Origin: a virus | Length of the DNA: 56,684 nt | Direction: 5' to 3' (one strand) | IMG/VR virus record: IMGVR_UViG_3300026518_000013 | Span: 1 to 56,684 of that record | Shown: positions 9,771 to 17,252 of the stretch, in pieces | How the letters are laid out: every line of letters starts with the position of its first letter | How positions within the stretch are numbered: position 1 is the first letter of the stretch | Notes under the pieces: model-generated | The model's input: only the letters and a program-made list of their open reading frames with translations | What the model was told of the DNA's origin: nothing | Database searches by the model: none | Program-made: the position numbers and the translations under genes

Positions 9771-10159
9771 TTATTTTTTTCCTTATTTTTCTTTTGCTTT
9801 TGATTAACATTCGCAAGCCCCAACAAAATAGCTTTCATTTCTTCAACTGATTGCGGTTGTTCTTTTTGTTTTTCAATCATTTTTTGTTGTTCTTTACTCC
9901 AAATCAATAGAAAATCTCTTGGAGTAGTCAATTTTGTTTCCTTTTTTCCATAAACTTGAATAAACAAATTAGTTATATGTGAAAGTATAACAGATATTCT
10001 GTAATCATCCCTCCATTCACCAACTGGGTCTATTTCATCGTATGCAAGTAATTCAGTTAATTGAGTACTGGTTAACTGTTTTAACATTATATCAGGATGA
10101 ATATAACCAAGTTTTCTTGCCAACCGAAAATAAAATTGTCTTTCCGGCCGGCTAATTAG
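9767..10159 (-). CDS. Tail assembly chaperone, frameshift-extended part (gpT-like)
   Basis: The only codon in this frame that could begin a free protein near its N-terminus is a TTG at 10123. The frame stays open upstream to the slippery site at 10165-10159 and encodes LISRPERQFYFRLARKLGYI, a typical start of a lambda T-like extension (FYFRLAR). It is therefore best read as the C-terminal half of a G-T fusion made by -1 frameshifting. Family role: the fusion binds tape measure and recruits tail tube subunits during tail assembly. The C-terminus is Lys/Gln-rich. Confidence 0.85.
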   Translation of the reverse strand, partial: LISRPERQFYFRLARKLGYIHPDIMLKQLTSTQLTELLAYDEIDPVGEWRDDYRISVILSHITNLFIQVYGKKETKLTTPRDFLLIWSKEQQKMIEKQKEQPQSVEEMKAILLGLANVNQKQKKNKEKNK

Positions 10160-10527
10160 TTTTTTACCATTTTTTCTTTGACCTGTTCATCCATAGCATT
10201 CAATCGCTGGGCTACTTCAATCACCTTTTCCAATTTTGCGGCAGACATCGAATTACTAAGTAATTCAATATCATTTGGTTTCAAAATCAAATTACCTTTT
10301 TCATCACAAATAGTTTGCACAGCAAGTTTTGCCCTAAAATCTTTAACGGAACGTTTATACTCCACCACCCCGTTAGGATGTTCAATTTCTTTTAGAAGAG
10401 ATTGTTCAAAACTATCTCTTTCATGTCCTGTCATTTGCCGAACAAATACAAAATCACCATTTCCCAAGTCTACTTTTTCAATACTTAGGTCATCCCTTTT
10501 CAATAATTTTTCCCTGGTTAATAACAT
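10156..10527 (-). CDS. Tail assembly chaperone (gpG-like), 123 aa
   Basis: Small soluble protein between the tail tube and tape-measure genes. It has the usual early sequence VFVRQMTGHERDSFEQSLL and a helical C-terminus. It ends within a slippery A AAA AAC TAA, so a fraction of ribosomes should produce the longer G-T protein. The start lies after the tail-tube terminator hairpin, so it may be made mainly from read-through transcripts. Confidence 0.87.
   Translation of the reverse strand: MLLTREKLLKRDDLSIEKVDLGNGDFVFVRQMTGHERDSFEQSLLKEIEHPNGVVEYKRSVKDFRAKLAVQTICDEKGNLILKPNDIELLSNSMSAAKLEKVIEVAQRLNAMDEQVKEKMVKN
10159..10165 (-). promoter_or_regulatory. -1 ribosomal frameshift site A AAA AAC
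   Basis: On the minus strand the last sense codons of the G chaperone read GTA AAA AAC TAA. The heptamer A AAA AAC is in the correct frame, immediately before the stop. A -1 slip continues as CTA ATT AGC CGG and enters the open T frame. A GC-rich block (CCGGCCGG) lies a few bases downstream and could stimulate the slip. Confidence 0.85.
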
Positions 10528-10540
10528 AATTTTTTACTTT

Positions 10541-10564
10541 TTCAAAAAAACACTTGATTAGTGT
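10541..10564 (-). terminator. Hairpin terminator after the tail tube gene
   Basis: On the minus strand ACACT-AATCA-AGTGT is followed by a run of seven T (plus-strand A run 10544-10550). It sits between the tail tube stop (10576) and the next start (10527). Stem and loop are the same as after the major capsid gene. With a short AT-rich stem it is probably partial. Confidence 0.75.
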
Positions 10565-10575
10565 GTTAATTAGAT

Positions 10576-11007
10576 TTAGGCGGGACTTGCAGAACCACCT
10601 GAAGAAACAGCAATATTACCTGTAATCTTAATTTTTACTTCCATTGTAATTGCTTCTGTACCCGTTATATTCAACGGACATTCCGTAACTAATCCTTCAA
10701 ATTCAACTGCAGTTTGGTCAACATCAGGTAAAACAATTTCATAGTTTTGTGTATCATCACTTTCAAAATCGGCTTTAAACATATCATACCCTTGACGGGT
10801 AAAATTCATATTCAAAGTCAAAGTACCACCATCTCGAAAACCAGCTATGAATCGTTTATACCCATCTACAGCATCCAAAGAAGTAGTTTCAATCACTTCC
10901 CTTGTAGGTTGAGGTCCTTGAATTGTTTTTACTTCTGCTATATCAGTCCAAGCGGAATTAACCCACTTTTTGAACTTTGTACCTACACCTGTTACTACAT
11001 CGCTCAT
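10576..11007 (-). CDS. Major tail tube protein, 143 aa
   Basis: Matches the TP901/lambda-V type tail tube protein: N-terminal GVGTKFKKW...WTDIAEVKTIQGP, then REVIETTSLDAVDGYKRFIAGFRDGGTLTLNMNF, the typical tube core, and a Ser/Ala-rich end. Polymerises around the tape measure. An AAGGAG precedes the start. It lies between the tail terminator and the tail chaperones, and a hairpin terminator follows, as expected for a protein needed in many copies. Confidence 0.92.
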   Translation of the reverse strand: MSDVVTGVGTKFKKWVNSAWTDIAEVKTIQGPQPTREVIETTSLDAVDGYKRFIAGFRDGGTLTLNMNFTRQGYDMFKADFESDDTQNYEIVLPDVDQTAVEFEGLVTECPLNITGTEAITMEVKIKITGNIAVSSGGSASPA

Positions 11008-11010
11008 AGT

Positions 11011-11403
11011 TTACTCCTTGTTTATACTTATTATTTCATAATTTACAACAAATACAACTCTATTGTTTTGATCCCATTCCAAAAGAAACGGAAGACTTGT
11101 AGCCCGAATAGAATTGTACATCACACCGTTAACTTCAATATTCATTATTTTTGTTAACGTAAAAGAAATCGCCATTGCCAATTGATATCCCTCCAAATAC
11201 TTGTTATTTCTAACTTGTATTTGTATAGCAGGGGATTGAAAATCAGACTGGTTTAGCGTATAGTCCAGTTTACCCGGTGTATCAAAAATAGTTACGCAAT
11301 TATCAGGATGAACCGGGGTTCTACCAATAAACAAATTATTAGCAAAACTTAACCCCAAACTGGACTCATTAACCAACATATCTTTTATATCTTCACTTGT
11401 CAT
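11011..11403 (-). CDS. Tail terminator / tail completion protein, 130 aa
   Basis: Contains the block VTIFDTPGKLDYTLNQSDFQSPAIQIQVRNNKYLEGYQLA, characteristic of siphovirus tail-terminator (minor capsid) proteins. Family role: caps the growing tail tube and forms the joining surface to the head. Gene order (gp10-like, terminator, tube) is canonical. Starts three bases after the upstream stop. Confidence 0.82.
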   Translation of the reverse strand: MTSEDIKDMLVNESSLGLSFANNLFIGRTPVHPDNCVTIFDTPGKLDYTLNQSDFQSPAIQIQVRNNKYLEGYQLAMAISFTLTKIMNIEVNGVMYNSIRATSLPFLLEWDQNNRVVFVVNYEIISINKE

Positions 11404-11406
11404 TTT

Positions 11407-11775
11407 CTATATTTTTGCATCTTTCTCAATTATTTTTAACATTTTATTGTGATTTCTTTTCAAAGCAGCTTCAAACCATTTTGCACCTGCACCAGGACGC
11501 CGAAAATGAGCACCAACCATTTCATGAACATATACAGCATAATTAGCGGAAAAACCCATCACCAATCCTGGTCCTTTAGGCGTTTTAAAAGAACTTACAA
11601 ACCAACTTGCTCTTAATTTTCCGGTTTTACCTACTGGTATAAGGGGAGGTGTTTTATCCATATCATAACGAATTATACGGGCAGTTTCTTGCATAGCAGT
11701 AATAGATTTGAATTCTAACCCTTGTAAAGCGGCATGTAAATTTACATTTACTTCATCAATTCCTTTCAATTGCAT
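11407..11775 (-). CDS. HK97 gp10-like head-tail joining protein, 122 aa
   Basis: Shows the gp10-like pattern: an N-terminal helix, TPPLIPVGKTGKLRASWFV, then ANYAVYVHEMVGAHFRRPGAGAKWFEAAL. The closing VHE...GAKWFE...L block is typical. The protein forms part of the neck. Translation start is supported by a near-perfect AGGAGGT before the ATG. Confidence 0.87.
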   Translation of the reverse strand: MQLKGIDEVNVNLHAALQGLEFKSITAMQETARIIRYDMDKTPPLIPVGKTGKLRASWFVSSFKTPKGPGLVMGFSANYAVYVHEMVGAHFRRPGAGAKWFEAALKRNHNKMLKIIEKDAKI

Positions 11776-11784
11776 AATTACCTC

Positions 11785-12162
11785 CTATACATATACATAC
11801 TTAACAAAAGCATTAGTAGCTTTGAATAATGGCGTTTTTTCAATGTTAATTATCCTGAAAGCATTTTCAACCTGTTTGGGGTCTTGCCAATTACTATTCA
11901 TAGCCTGTAAATCTGCCAATGAACCTAACCACAACCAACCACCTAAATCTAAATCATCCATAACTAAGATTTTGGCTTTACTTGTAACTTGTTCAGCATC
12001 TTTATTAACAACAATCTCCATTTTATCTTCCCAACGACAATTTATTTGTTTAATAATTGAAAATACTTCTCCACCATACCCATCCTTCATACCATCACCC
12101 CAGTAAACTGCAGATTGTACACAAATACTATTCAAAAACTTTAATATACCTGTTGTAGCCAT
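11785..12162 (-). CDS. Head closure / neck protein, 125 aa
   Basis: Lies between the gp6-like connector and the gp10-like protein, the usual place of the head-closure protein. Sequence features: CRWEDKMEIVVNKDAEQVTSKAKILVMDDLDLGGWLWLG, beta-rich and similar in style to closure proteins that stopper the portal. Its start overlaps the connector gene by 35 bases. Assignment rests on position plus general sequence character. Confidence 0.7.
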   Translation of the reverse strand: MATTGILKFLNSICVQSAVYWGDGMKDGYGGEVFSIIKQINCRWEDKMEIVVNKDAEQVTSKAKILVMDDLDLGGWLWLGSLADLQAMNSNWQDPKQVENAFRIINIEKTPLFKATNAFVKYVYV

Positions 12163-12547
12163 AATTCAATCCATAATTAGGTGTTTTTATTGCCTTAGAA
12201 ATCAATCTTTTACCTTCTAATGTTCTCAAAATACCAGTTGTATCAATAACAAGTGCCATTTGTCCGTAAGGAGTTGAATCAAATCCTTTTCCCGATATAC
12301 CCATATAAGTTATTTCAGCACCGCCAGCACCTTCTTTTTGTGCCATCCTTTCCCGTAAAGATGCTAACAAATGAGCAGCAACATATTTTTCAACTTCTTC
12401 TTGAACTGTAATATCAACTGTTACATTAGCTTTAGCATAAGCATTAGTAACCAAAGTAGTAGCTGTATCAATAAAAGATTGAATACTTTTATCACTTGTT
12501 GTAATTGAGGAATCAAACAATAATCTTATATCATCCGGTGTAATCAT
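12128..12547 (-). CDS. Head-tail connector (gp6-like), 139 aa
   Basis: N-terminal ITPDDIRLLFDSS...SFIDTATTLVTNAYA is the helical start of gp6-like adaptors, followed by EEVEKYVAAHLLASLRER. Binds the portal to form the neck. An AAAGGAG lies eight bases before the ATG. It begins right after the sulfotransferase stop, so the modification cassette is embedded in the morphogenesis operon. Confidence 0.82.
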   Translation of the reverse strand: MITPDDIRLLFDSSITTSDKSIQSFIDTATTLVTNAYAKANVTVDITVQEEVEKYVAAHLLASLRERMAQKEGAGGAEITYMGISGKGFDSTPYGQMALVIDTTGILRTLEGKRLISKAIKTPNYGLNYGYNRYIKVFE

Positions 12548-13204
12548 TTACTTTTCTCCTTTCCTGACTAACGGGTCAATAACATTGACAATATCCAAAT
12601 TCCATTTTAATCCTAACCAATTTAACATTTGATTAACTTGAGAATAATCACCTTCAACCATTCTTTCAGGCCAAACTATTTTTATATCTAAACCAGCCTG
12701 AATCATTTCTACCCAATCTTTTTCATACTGATGAACCAACCATAACCACCCTTCAGCTTCATTTTTCAGATTTAATCTTTCCAAATTTTCTTTATTTTTG
12801 AAAAGTTTCATATATCCCGTTTTTATACAGGAATTAATTATATCAGAAGTTTTACGTCTAACAATTACCCATTGAGCACTGGGGTACAATTGATTCCAAA
12901 TTTTCCAAGTAGGTGTTAATAATGAACTTTTTAGAAAAAGTTTTGATTTGTAATGACGTAAAAAACTAAAGTTATTTTCAACATTAATTGGAATAACGTT
13001 CAACTGAGGATACAATGTATTCTTTGAGTATTGACTAATCAAACCATTTAAAATATCATGAATTGCTTTACTTTCCAAAAGATTGTTAACTGGTTCTACC
13101 GTTTTTACCCCTACAATAGAAAAAATTCTTGCAATAAGGGCAACCCCGCTTCTTTCAGCCCCAGTTAATAAAATCGGTGTACTATTTTTTGTTTTTATGT
13201 TCAT
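12548..13204 (-). CDS. Sulfotransferase-like protein, 218 aa
   Basis: Sulfotransferase signatures: the 5'-phosphosulfate loop PILLTGAERSGVALIARIF near residues 10-28, and a 3'-phosphate-binding block WVIVRRKTSDIINSC near 112-126. C-terminal WLWLVHQYEKDWVEMI and GDYSQVNQMLNWLG fit the family. Predicted to move sulfate from PAPS onto a sugar or protein hydroxyl. It overlaps the GT2 gene by four bases and is followed at once by the connector gene, so a virion glycan is a plausible acceptor; that part is inference. Confidence 0.8.
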   Translation of the reverse strand: MNIKTKNSTPILLTGAERSGVALIARIFSIVGVKTVEPVNNLLESKAIHDILNGLISQYSKNTLYPQLNVIPINVENNFSFLRHYKSKLFLKSSLLTPTWKIWNQLYPSAQWVIVRRKTSDIINSCIKTGYMKLFKNKENLERLNLKNEAEGWLWLVHQYEKDWVEMIQAGLDIKIVWPERMVEGDYSQVNQMLNWLGLKWNLDIVNVIDPLVRKGEK

Positions 13205-13920
13205 AATACTTTATTCTGTTCAAAATATCTAAAATCTTGACCAACAATAGTTCTAAAATACTGCAAATTAGAATCAGGCATTCTACAGCCATCTCTATGC
13301 CCAATACCAATACCAGGGCGTCCAGGTAATCCTTTTATCCCAACTGAAAGAGGATGTCCATTAGTATAGAATAACTTTTTACTTGTATTCAACCCTTTCC
13401 ATATATTCATATCAATGAAACCAGTTGATTTTTCAACTAATTTCCTAATTTCTGATAATAATGTTATATCAAAGGCTGTTTGGAAAAGACTTGAATGTTT
13501 TGAATTAACATTCAATCTATACTTTCTTTGAGGTATGTTATAATACACCGTATTTGCCTCGCCAACCATCTTGTATTTTTTTAAATAATCCAGCATCTTT
13601 TCCAAATAAATTGATGAATAATAATCATCATCCTCAACTATGAATACTTTATCAATAACAAACAAACTAATTATGTCAAACGCCAATAACAAGTTTCTTT
13701 TTTGTGTATTCATTCCCGGCTTCCATTCAGGAACCGGATGACGTTTAACCACAATCCAATTCTTACCAAATGGTTCTTCAATAATATTTGAAGTTATTGG
13801 TATACAATCATCCACAATAATCCAAAGAACTTTTCCTCGATATGTTTGATTAAGCATCCATTGTTTGCATAACTTCAATTGTTTTGCTCTTCCACCCGTC
13901 AATGTAATTATCCCTACCAT
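13201..13920 (-). CDS. GT2-type glycosyltransferase, 239 aa
   Basis: GT-A fold glycosyltransferase: start MVGIITLTGGRAKQLKLCKQ, then VLWIIVDDCIP near residue 33, and the metal-binding acidic motif VFIVEDDDYYSSIYLEKML at about 92-110. No membrane segment. Its first 71 bases overlap the end of the upstream gene in another frame, yet its N-terminus is typical of the family, so the overlap is real. Donor and acceptor are unknown. Confidence 0.83.
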   Translation of the reverse strand: MVGIITLTGGRAKQLKLCKQWMLNQTYRGKVLWIIVDDCIPITSNIIEEPFGKNWIVVKRHPVPEWKPGMNTQKRNLLLAFDIISLFVIDKVFIVEDDDYYSSIYLEKMLDYLKKYKMVGEANTVYYNIPQRKYRLNVNSKHSSLFQTAFDITLLSEIRKLVEKSTGFIDMNIWKGLNTSKKLFYTNGHPLSVGIKGLPGRPGIGIGHRDGCRMPDSNLQYFRTIVGQDFRYFEQNKVL

Positions 13921-14626
13921 TTTTCCTTGTACTTAACTCATACATACGCTTAAAATCAATTTTTTCAAACACATTAATATTACTATAAGGATTAACGTTG
14001 TAAACGCTTACATCGCTTAATTTTGCTTCATCAGCAATCTTTTGAAAAGGCTTGATATGGATATTAAAAGGTAACACCCTTCTTGCCACTTGTTCATCAT
14101 GTTCCCTGCGATAAGCATTATGCCAATGTTGATGGTTCTGCTCATCTAAATTCATATCAAAACCTAAAAGAAAAATACGTTTTGCTCCCAAATGAACAGC
14201 TAAATCAATCGCGGCCGCACCAGAACTATTATTCCAACAAATCTTTGCAGGATTTGGTGAAATACCTGTAACATGATTTCTATCTTTATCGATATAAATA
14301 AAGTTATCATCCTTTGCAACAGTTGAACTACAAGTCATCACATAGTTTGGAAATGCTTCCAATTCTTTTCTGTATTTCAAACCAAAAGTCCTGTCGCCGA
14401 AAAACACAATATCAATCCAATTACCAAGTTTAAAAGCAATATTAACACCAATTACATTTTTGTTTCTAAGAAATGACATATATTCCGAAAAAATTGACAT
14501 TGGTTTTTGATAATTCCTTACAGCCAGTACAACCTCCTTTGGAATATCAAAAATTTTATTAATTGATGAACCACCACCAATAATCCAAACATCTTCACCT
14601 TGCCATATTTTCGGGATATATGTCAT
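13850..14626 (-). CDS. DUF115 / MptE-like protein, 258 aa
   Basis: Rossmann-type protein. N-terminal WQGEDVWIIGGGSSINKIFD is a nucleotide-binding Gly motif, and SSGAAAIDLAVHLGAKRIFLLGFDM around 145-170 is the hallmark of the DUF115/MptE-like group, which includes Maf-type sugar transferases acting on flagellin. In a phage capsid operon, beside a GT2 enzyme and a sulfotransferase, transfer or preparation of a sugar is likely. A pterin pyrophosphokinase role, as in MptE, is less likely here but cannot be excluded. Confidence 0.75.
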   Translation of the reverse strand: MTYIPKIWQGEDVWIIGGGSSINKIFDIPKEVVLAVRNYQKPMSIFSEYMSFLRNKNVIGVNIAFKLGNWIDIVFFGDRTFGLKYRKELEAFPNYVMTCSSTVAKDDNFIYIDKDRNHVTGISPNPAKICWNNSSGAAAIDLAVHLGAKRIFLLGFDMNLDEQNHQHWHNAYRREHDEQVARRVLPFNIHIKPFQKIADEAKLSDVSVYNVNPYSNINVFEKIDFKRMYELSTRKNGRDNYIDGWKSKTIEVMQTMDA

Positions 14627-14646
14627 TACTTTCCCTTTTGAATTTA

Positions 14647-15066
14647 TTAGTTGTTGTTTAATTTTTTTTTATTCAAAATTTCGGCTAATGTTGAATTAGC
14701 TTCATCTTCCGGTAAAGCTTGTTTGTTTAAAACATTACCTTTAGAATCAACAATATCATACAAAATAGTGGAACTGGTTGAACTTTCCTCATTCTTAACT
14801 ATTTTGTATGTAACATCTTCTTTTTGTGTAACTTTTCCTTGGTCTTTTTTACCGGTGATATCTTTTTCAATTTTTTCAAATTCTTTCTTTACCGGTTCTT
14901 CAATCAATTCAAACAAATCACGAAAAGCTTCAGGAATTTTTTCAATATCTAACCAAAGGGTTTCTCCTGGCTTAATAATTTTGTTAGGTAAATGAAGACT
15001 CCCTCCACCTATTTTACGCCATTTCTTTTCACCAGGTTTTGGTTTATAAGTTTTTGTCCTTTCCAT
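14647..15066 (-). CDS. Hypothetical protein downstream of the capsid gene, 139 aa
   Basis: I do not recognise it. Lys/Glu-rich throughout: N-terminus TKTYKPKPGEKKWRKIGGGSLHLPNKIIKPGETLW, which looks like a small beta domain, then a charged middle (about 60-85) and a mixed C-terminus. It starts just after the capsid terminator hairpin. A minor capsid or head-completion protein is possible. Confidence 0.65.
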   Translation of the reverse strand: MERTKTYKPKPGEKKWRKIGGGSLHLPNKIIKPGETLWLDIEKIPEAFRDLFELIEEPVKKEFEKIEKDITGKKDQGKVTQKEDVTYKIVKNEESSTSSTILYDIVDSKGNVLNKQALPEDEANSTLAEILNKKKLNNN

Positions 15067-15080
15067 TTTTTTTTCAGATT

Positions 15081-15106
15081 AAAAATAAAACACTTGATTA
15101 GTGTTT
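15081..15106 (-). terminator. Hairpin terminator after the major capsid gene
   Basis: On the minus strand AAACACT-AATCA-AGTGTTT is a perfect 7-bp stem with a 5-base loop, followed by TTTTATTTTT (plus 15081-15090; the stem A-T pairs share part of it). It sits in the 61-base gap between capsid stop and next start. Likely attenuates transcription so that capsid mRNA exceeds downstream genes. Confidence 0.82.
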
Positions 15107-15127
15107 CAACGTTATGAGAAAAATTAA

Positions 15128-16237
15128 TTAAGCCAAATGAACAATTCCAGTTTTTCCACTCTGATCAGAACGAATCTGCGGAACTTGAATGGTAATAACT
15201 TTGAAATGATTAACAAACTTGCCTTCAGTCTGCCATTGAATATTCTGAATAGGTAAACCACGTACCAAACGAACCACATCACTGGTCATCTGAACAAGTA
15301 ACACATTGTTTGCCGGCAAAGTATCAATAACTTTGATTCCTTTGATTCCAGAAATCTTTAAAATCCTTTCACGAATGGTCATGTTATTTGCCCCGGTTAC
15401 TGAATAATCTTCATCAATAATAGTTTCATATGCAGTAGGGATATATAACATCCAAGGACCATAATGCCAAGCATCAATACTTTTTTGTTTCATTTTCCGC
15501 ACATCTTCTACAATCTGTGCCGGCGTTTTACCTGACTCATCCCAAGCAACAGTCAATGGTACAGGTAATCTATCAGGATAATTAATATATGAAAAAATAG
15601 TATTTCTTCCTTTACTATCTTTTGCACCAAAGGAATACTTAGTATCAGTGAATAGCATTTGTTCAAGTTTTACCAAAACTTTACGTCCTGCCCTTTCCAC
15701 CATTGTAGTATCCAAAGGATTACCAAGTGCCCGACTGGCAGCCAAAACCCTTGCATTGATTTCATAATCTGCATGAATTATTGGAATTGGCAAATAATTG
15801 TGTGTATAAACCACCCGGTCATTTTTACCACGTGAAATACCATCCATGGTCAACTCGGCTTCCAAGGCATCACTAACATCATGCCATTCCAATACAGTGG
15901 TTCCCATTGCATTTCCAAGGTTATACACCAAACCATTTGCCACCAAATCAGCAACACCACCCAAACGGATTGTTGAAATTTGCTGCAAAGCCCGGTCTAA
16001 AGCAACCCATTCAAACCTTTCCAAAGTTGCCCCACCATCATGTACAATCAACTTGTAATGTTTTGGATTACTGGGGTCAGTACCTGTGAAAACAGAAATA
16101 TAAGATTTCCCTGTTTTCGGGTCATAGAAAGGACGCATCCTTTCAGGAGCAAGTTGTCCATTTGCAGAAAGCATTTGAGCCACTTCCCCATTTACACCAT
16201 TTCTTGTTATAACATCAACATTTACATTATGTTCCAT
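15128..16237 (-). CDS. Major capsid protein, 369 aa
   Basis: HK97-fold, encapsulin-like capsid protein (resembling the DUF6260/linocin group): N-arm up to about 70, then LERFEWVALDRALQQIS, ISRGKNDRVVYTHNYLPIPIIHADYEINARVLAASRALG, VERAGRKVLVKLEQMLF and a beta-rich C-terminus. It follows the protease/scaffold and decoration genes, the standard order, and is followed by a terminator. The start has AAAGGAG seven bases before the ATG, one of the strongest ribosome-binding sites in the window. Confidence 0.92.
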   Translation of the reverse strand: MEHNVNVDVITRNGVNGEVAQMLSANGQLAPERMRPFYDPKTGKSYISVFTGTDPSNPKHYKLIVHDGGATLERFEWVALDRALQQISTIRLGGVADLVANGLVYNLGNAMGTTVLEWHDVSDALEAELTMDGISRGKNDRVVYTHNYLPIPIIHADYEINARVLAASRALGNPLDTTMVERAGRKVLVKLEQMLFTDTKYSFGAKDSKGRNTIFSYINYPDRLPVPLTVAWDESGKTPAQIVEDVRKMKQKSIDAWHYGPWMLYIPTAYETIIDEDYSVTGANNMTIRERILKISGIKGIKVIDTLPANNVLLVQMTSDVVRLVRGLPIQNIQWQTEGKFVNHFKVITIQVPQIRSDQSGKTGIVHLA

Positions 16238-16258
16238 TTTTCTTCTCCTTTCTTTTTT

Positions 16259-16684
16259 TTAGATTACGCGAATTTGAATACGTCCTGAATTAGATTCACC
16301 GGAAAGGTCAACATTTTCCATTGCCTGTCCAATAATCCAACCACCTGCACTTGCATTATATTTTTTCAAAGTACCATCTCCGGCACTAACCAAAAAATCA
16401 CCAACAACAACATTTTCACCTGATGCTAAAAATGCGTATACCATATCACCACGTGTAGGTAACCAAACTTGGGCAACATCATCAACAACATATTGGTCAT
16501 CAATGCCACCTCCCTGTAACTCATCTTCCAAGGCAAACATTAAACCTGCAGGACCACCTTCTACTGTATGCGGTTTAAGCTTGGCATTGGAATCAAATTC
16601 CAATAACATACCCGGTATAAAAGCAGTCCCTACCGTATGTTCTTCTTGTACACTCAAATAATCTTTAATTTTTACTGTATTCAT
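16259..16684 (-). CDS. Capsid decoration / cement protein, 141 aa
   Basis: Compact beta-rich protein with the DUF2190/decoration-like pattern: HTVGTAFIPGMLLEFDSNAKLKPHT, then GENVVVGDFLVSAGDGTLKKYNA and IGQAMENVDLSG. Family members bind the capsid surface after expansion. It lies directly upstream of the major capsid gene. GGAAGG precedes the ATG. Confidence 0.8.
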   Translation of the reverse strand: MNTVKIKDYLSVQEEHTVGTAFIPGMLLEFDSNAKLKPHTVEGGPAGLMFALEDELQGGGIDDQYVVDDVAQVWLPTRGDMVYAFLASGENVVVGDFLVSAGDGTLKKYNASAGGWIIGQAMENVDLSGESNSGRIQIRVI

Positions 16685-16721
16685 AATTTATTCCTTCCTT
16701 CATTTTTAATTGTTAATCATT

Positions 16722-17252
16722 TTATTTTTCATCTTTCTTATCAAAAGAATAACCCACTAACGGAAGTGGTTCTACTTCGGGTTCCTGATTAACTTCAGGT
16801 TCAGCAACATTATTGCCCAACAACGAAAAATCCAAACCTTCTCTTTTCTTATTAACAGAAATTGATTTCTGAAGTTTCTGCAATGTTTCAAAAGGCATGT
16901 TTTCTAATTCTTCTTTTGACCAAACATTTTCAGTATCAGCCAAAATAGAATTAACAGCCAAAGCTCTTTGAGACTTGTATAATCCCAATCCAAAACGCAT
17001 TTGTTCTTCAAATTCTTTGGGATTGCTTATACCCAAAGCTTTGTAAGCCTGTTCTTTTGAAATATTCACCTGCATAGGTTTTTTTTCAGGTTCCGGTTTC
17101 GGTTTAGGGTCCGGATTTTTCTTTTGAACAACAGGTTGTAGTTTTTCCAATGTTTCAACCTCTAATCCCATCAACCAATCTTTTTCAGCGTCTGTAAATT
17201 GAGTAAATTTATTGGCAATCAAACTACTAACCAATTCATCTTTGTTTTTCAT
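16722..17252 (-). CDS. Internal-start product 2: free scaffold protein
   Basis: In-frame ATG at 17252-17250 (codon 436). AAAGGAG at 17267-17261 is eight bases upstream, as good as the capsid gene's site. The 176-aa product consists of the helical, acidic C-terminal part with a Pro/Lys hinge. This matches the lambda C/Nu3 scheme, in which scaffold is translated from inside the protease gene. Confidence 0.68.
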   Translation of the reverse strand: MKNKDELVSSLIANKFTQFTDAEKDWLMGLEVETLEKLQPVVQKKNPDPKPKPEPEKKPMQVNISKEQAYKALGISNPKEFEEQMRFGLGLYKSQRALAVNSILADTENVWSKEELENMPFETLQKLQKSISVNKKREGLDFSLLGNNVAEPEVNQEPEVEPLPLVGYSFDKKDEK

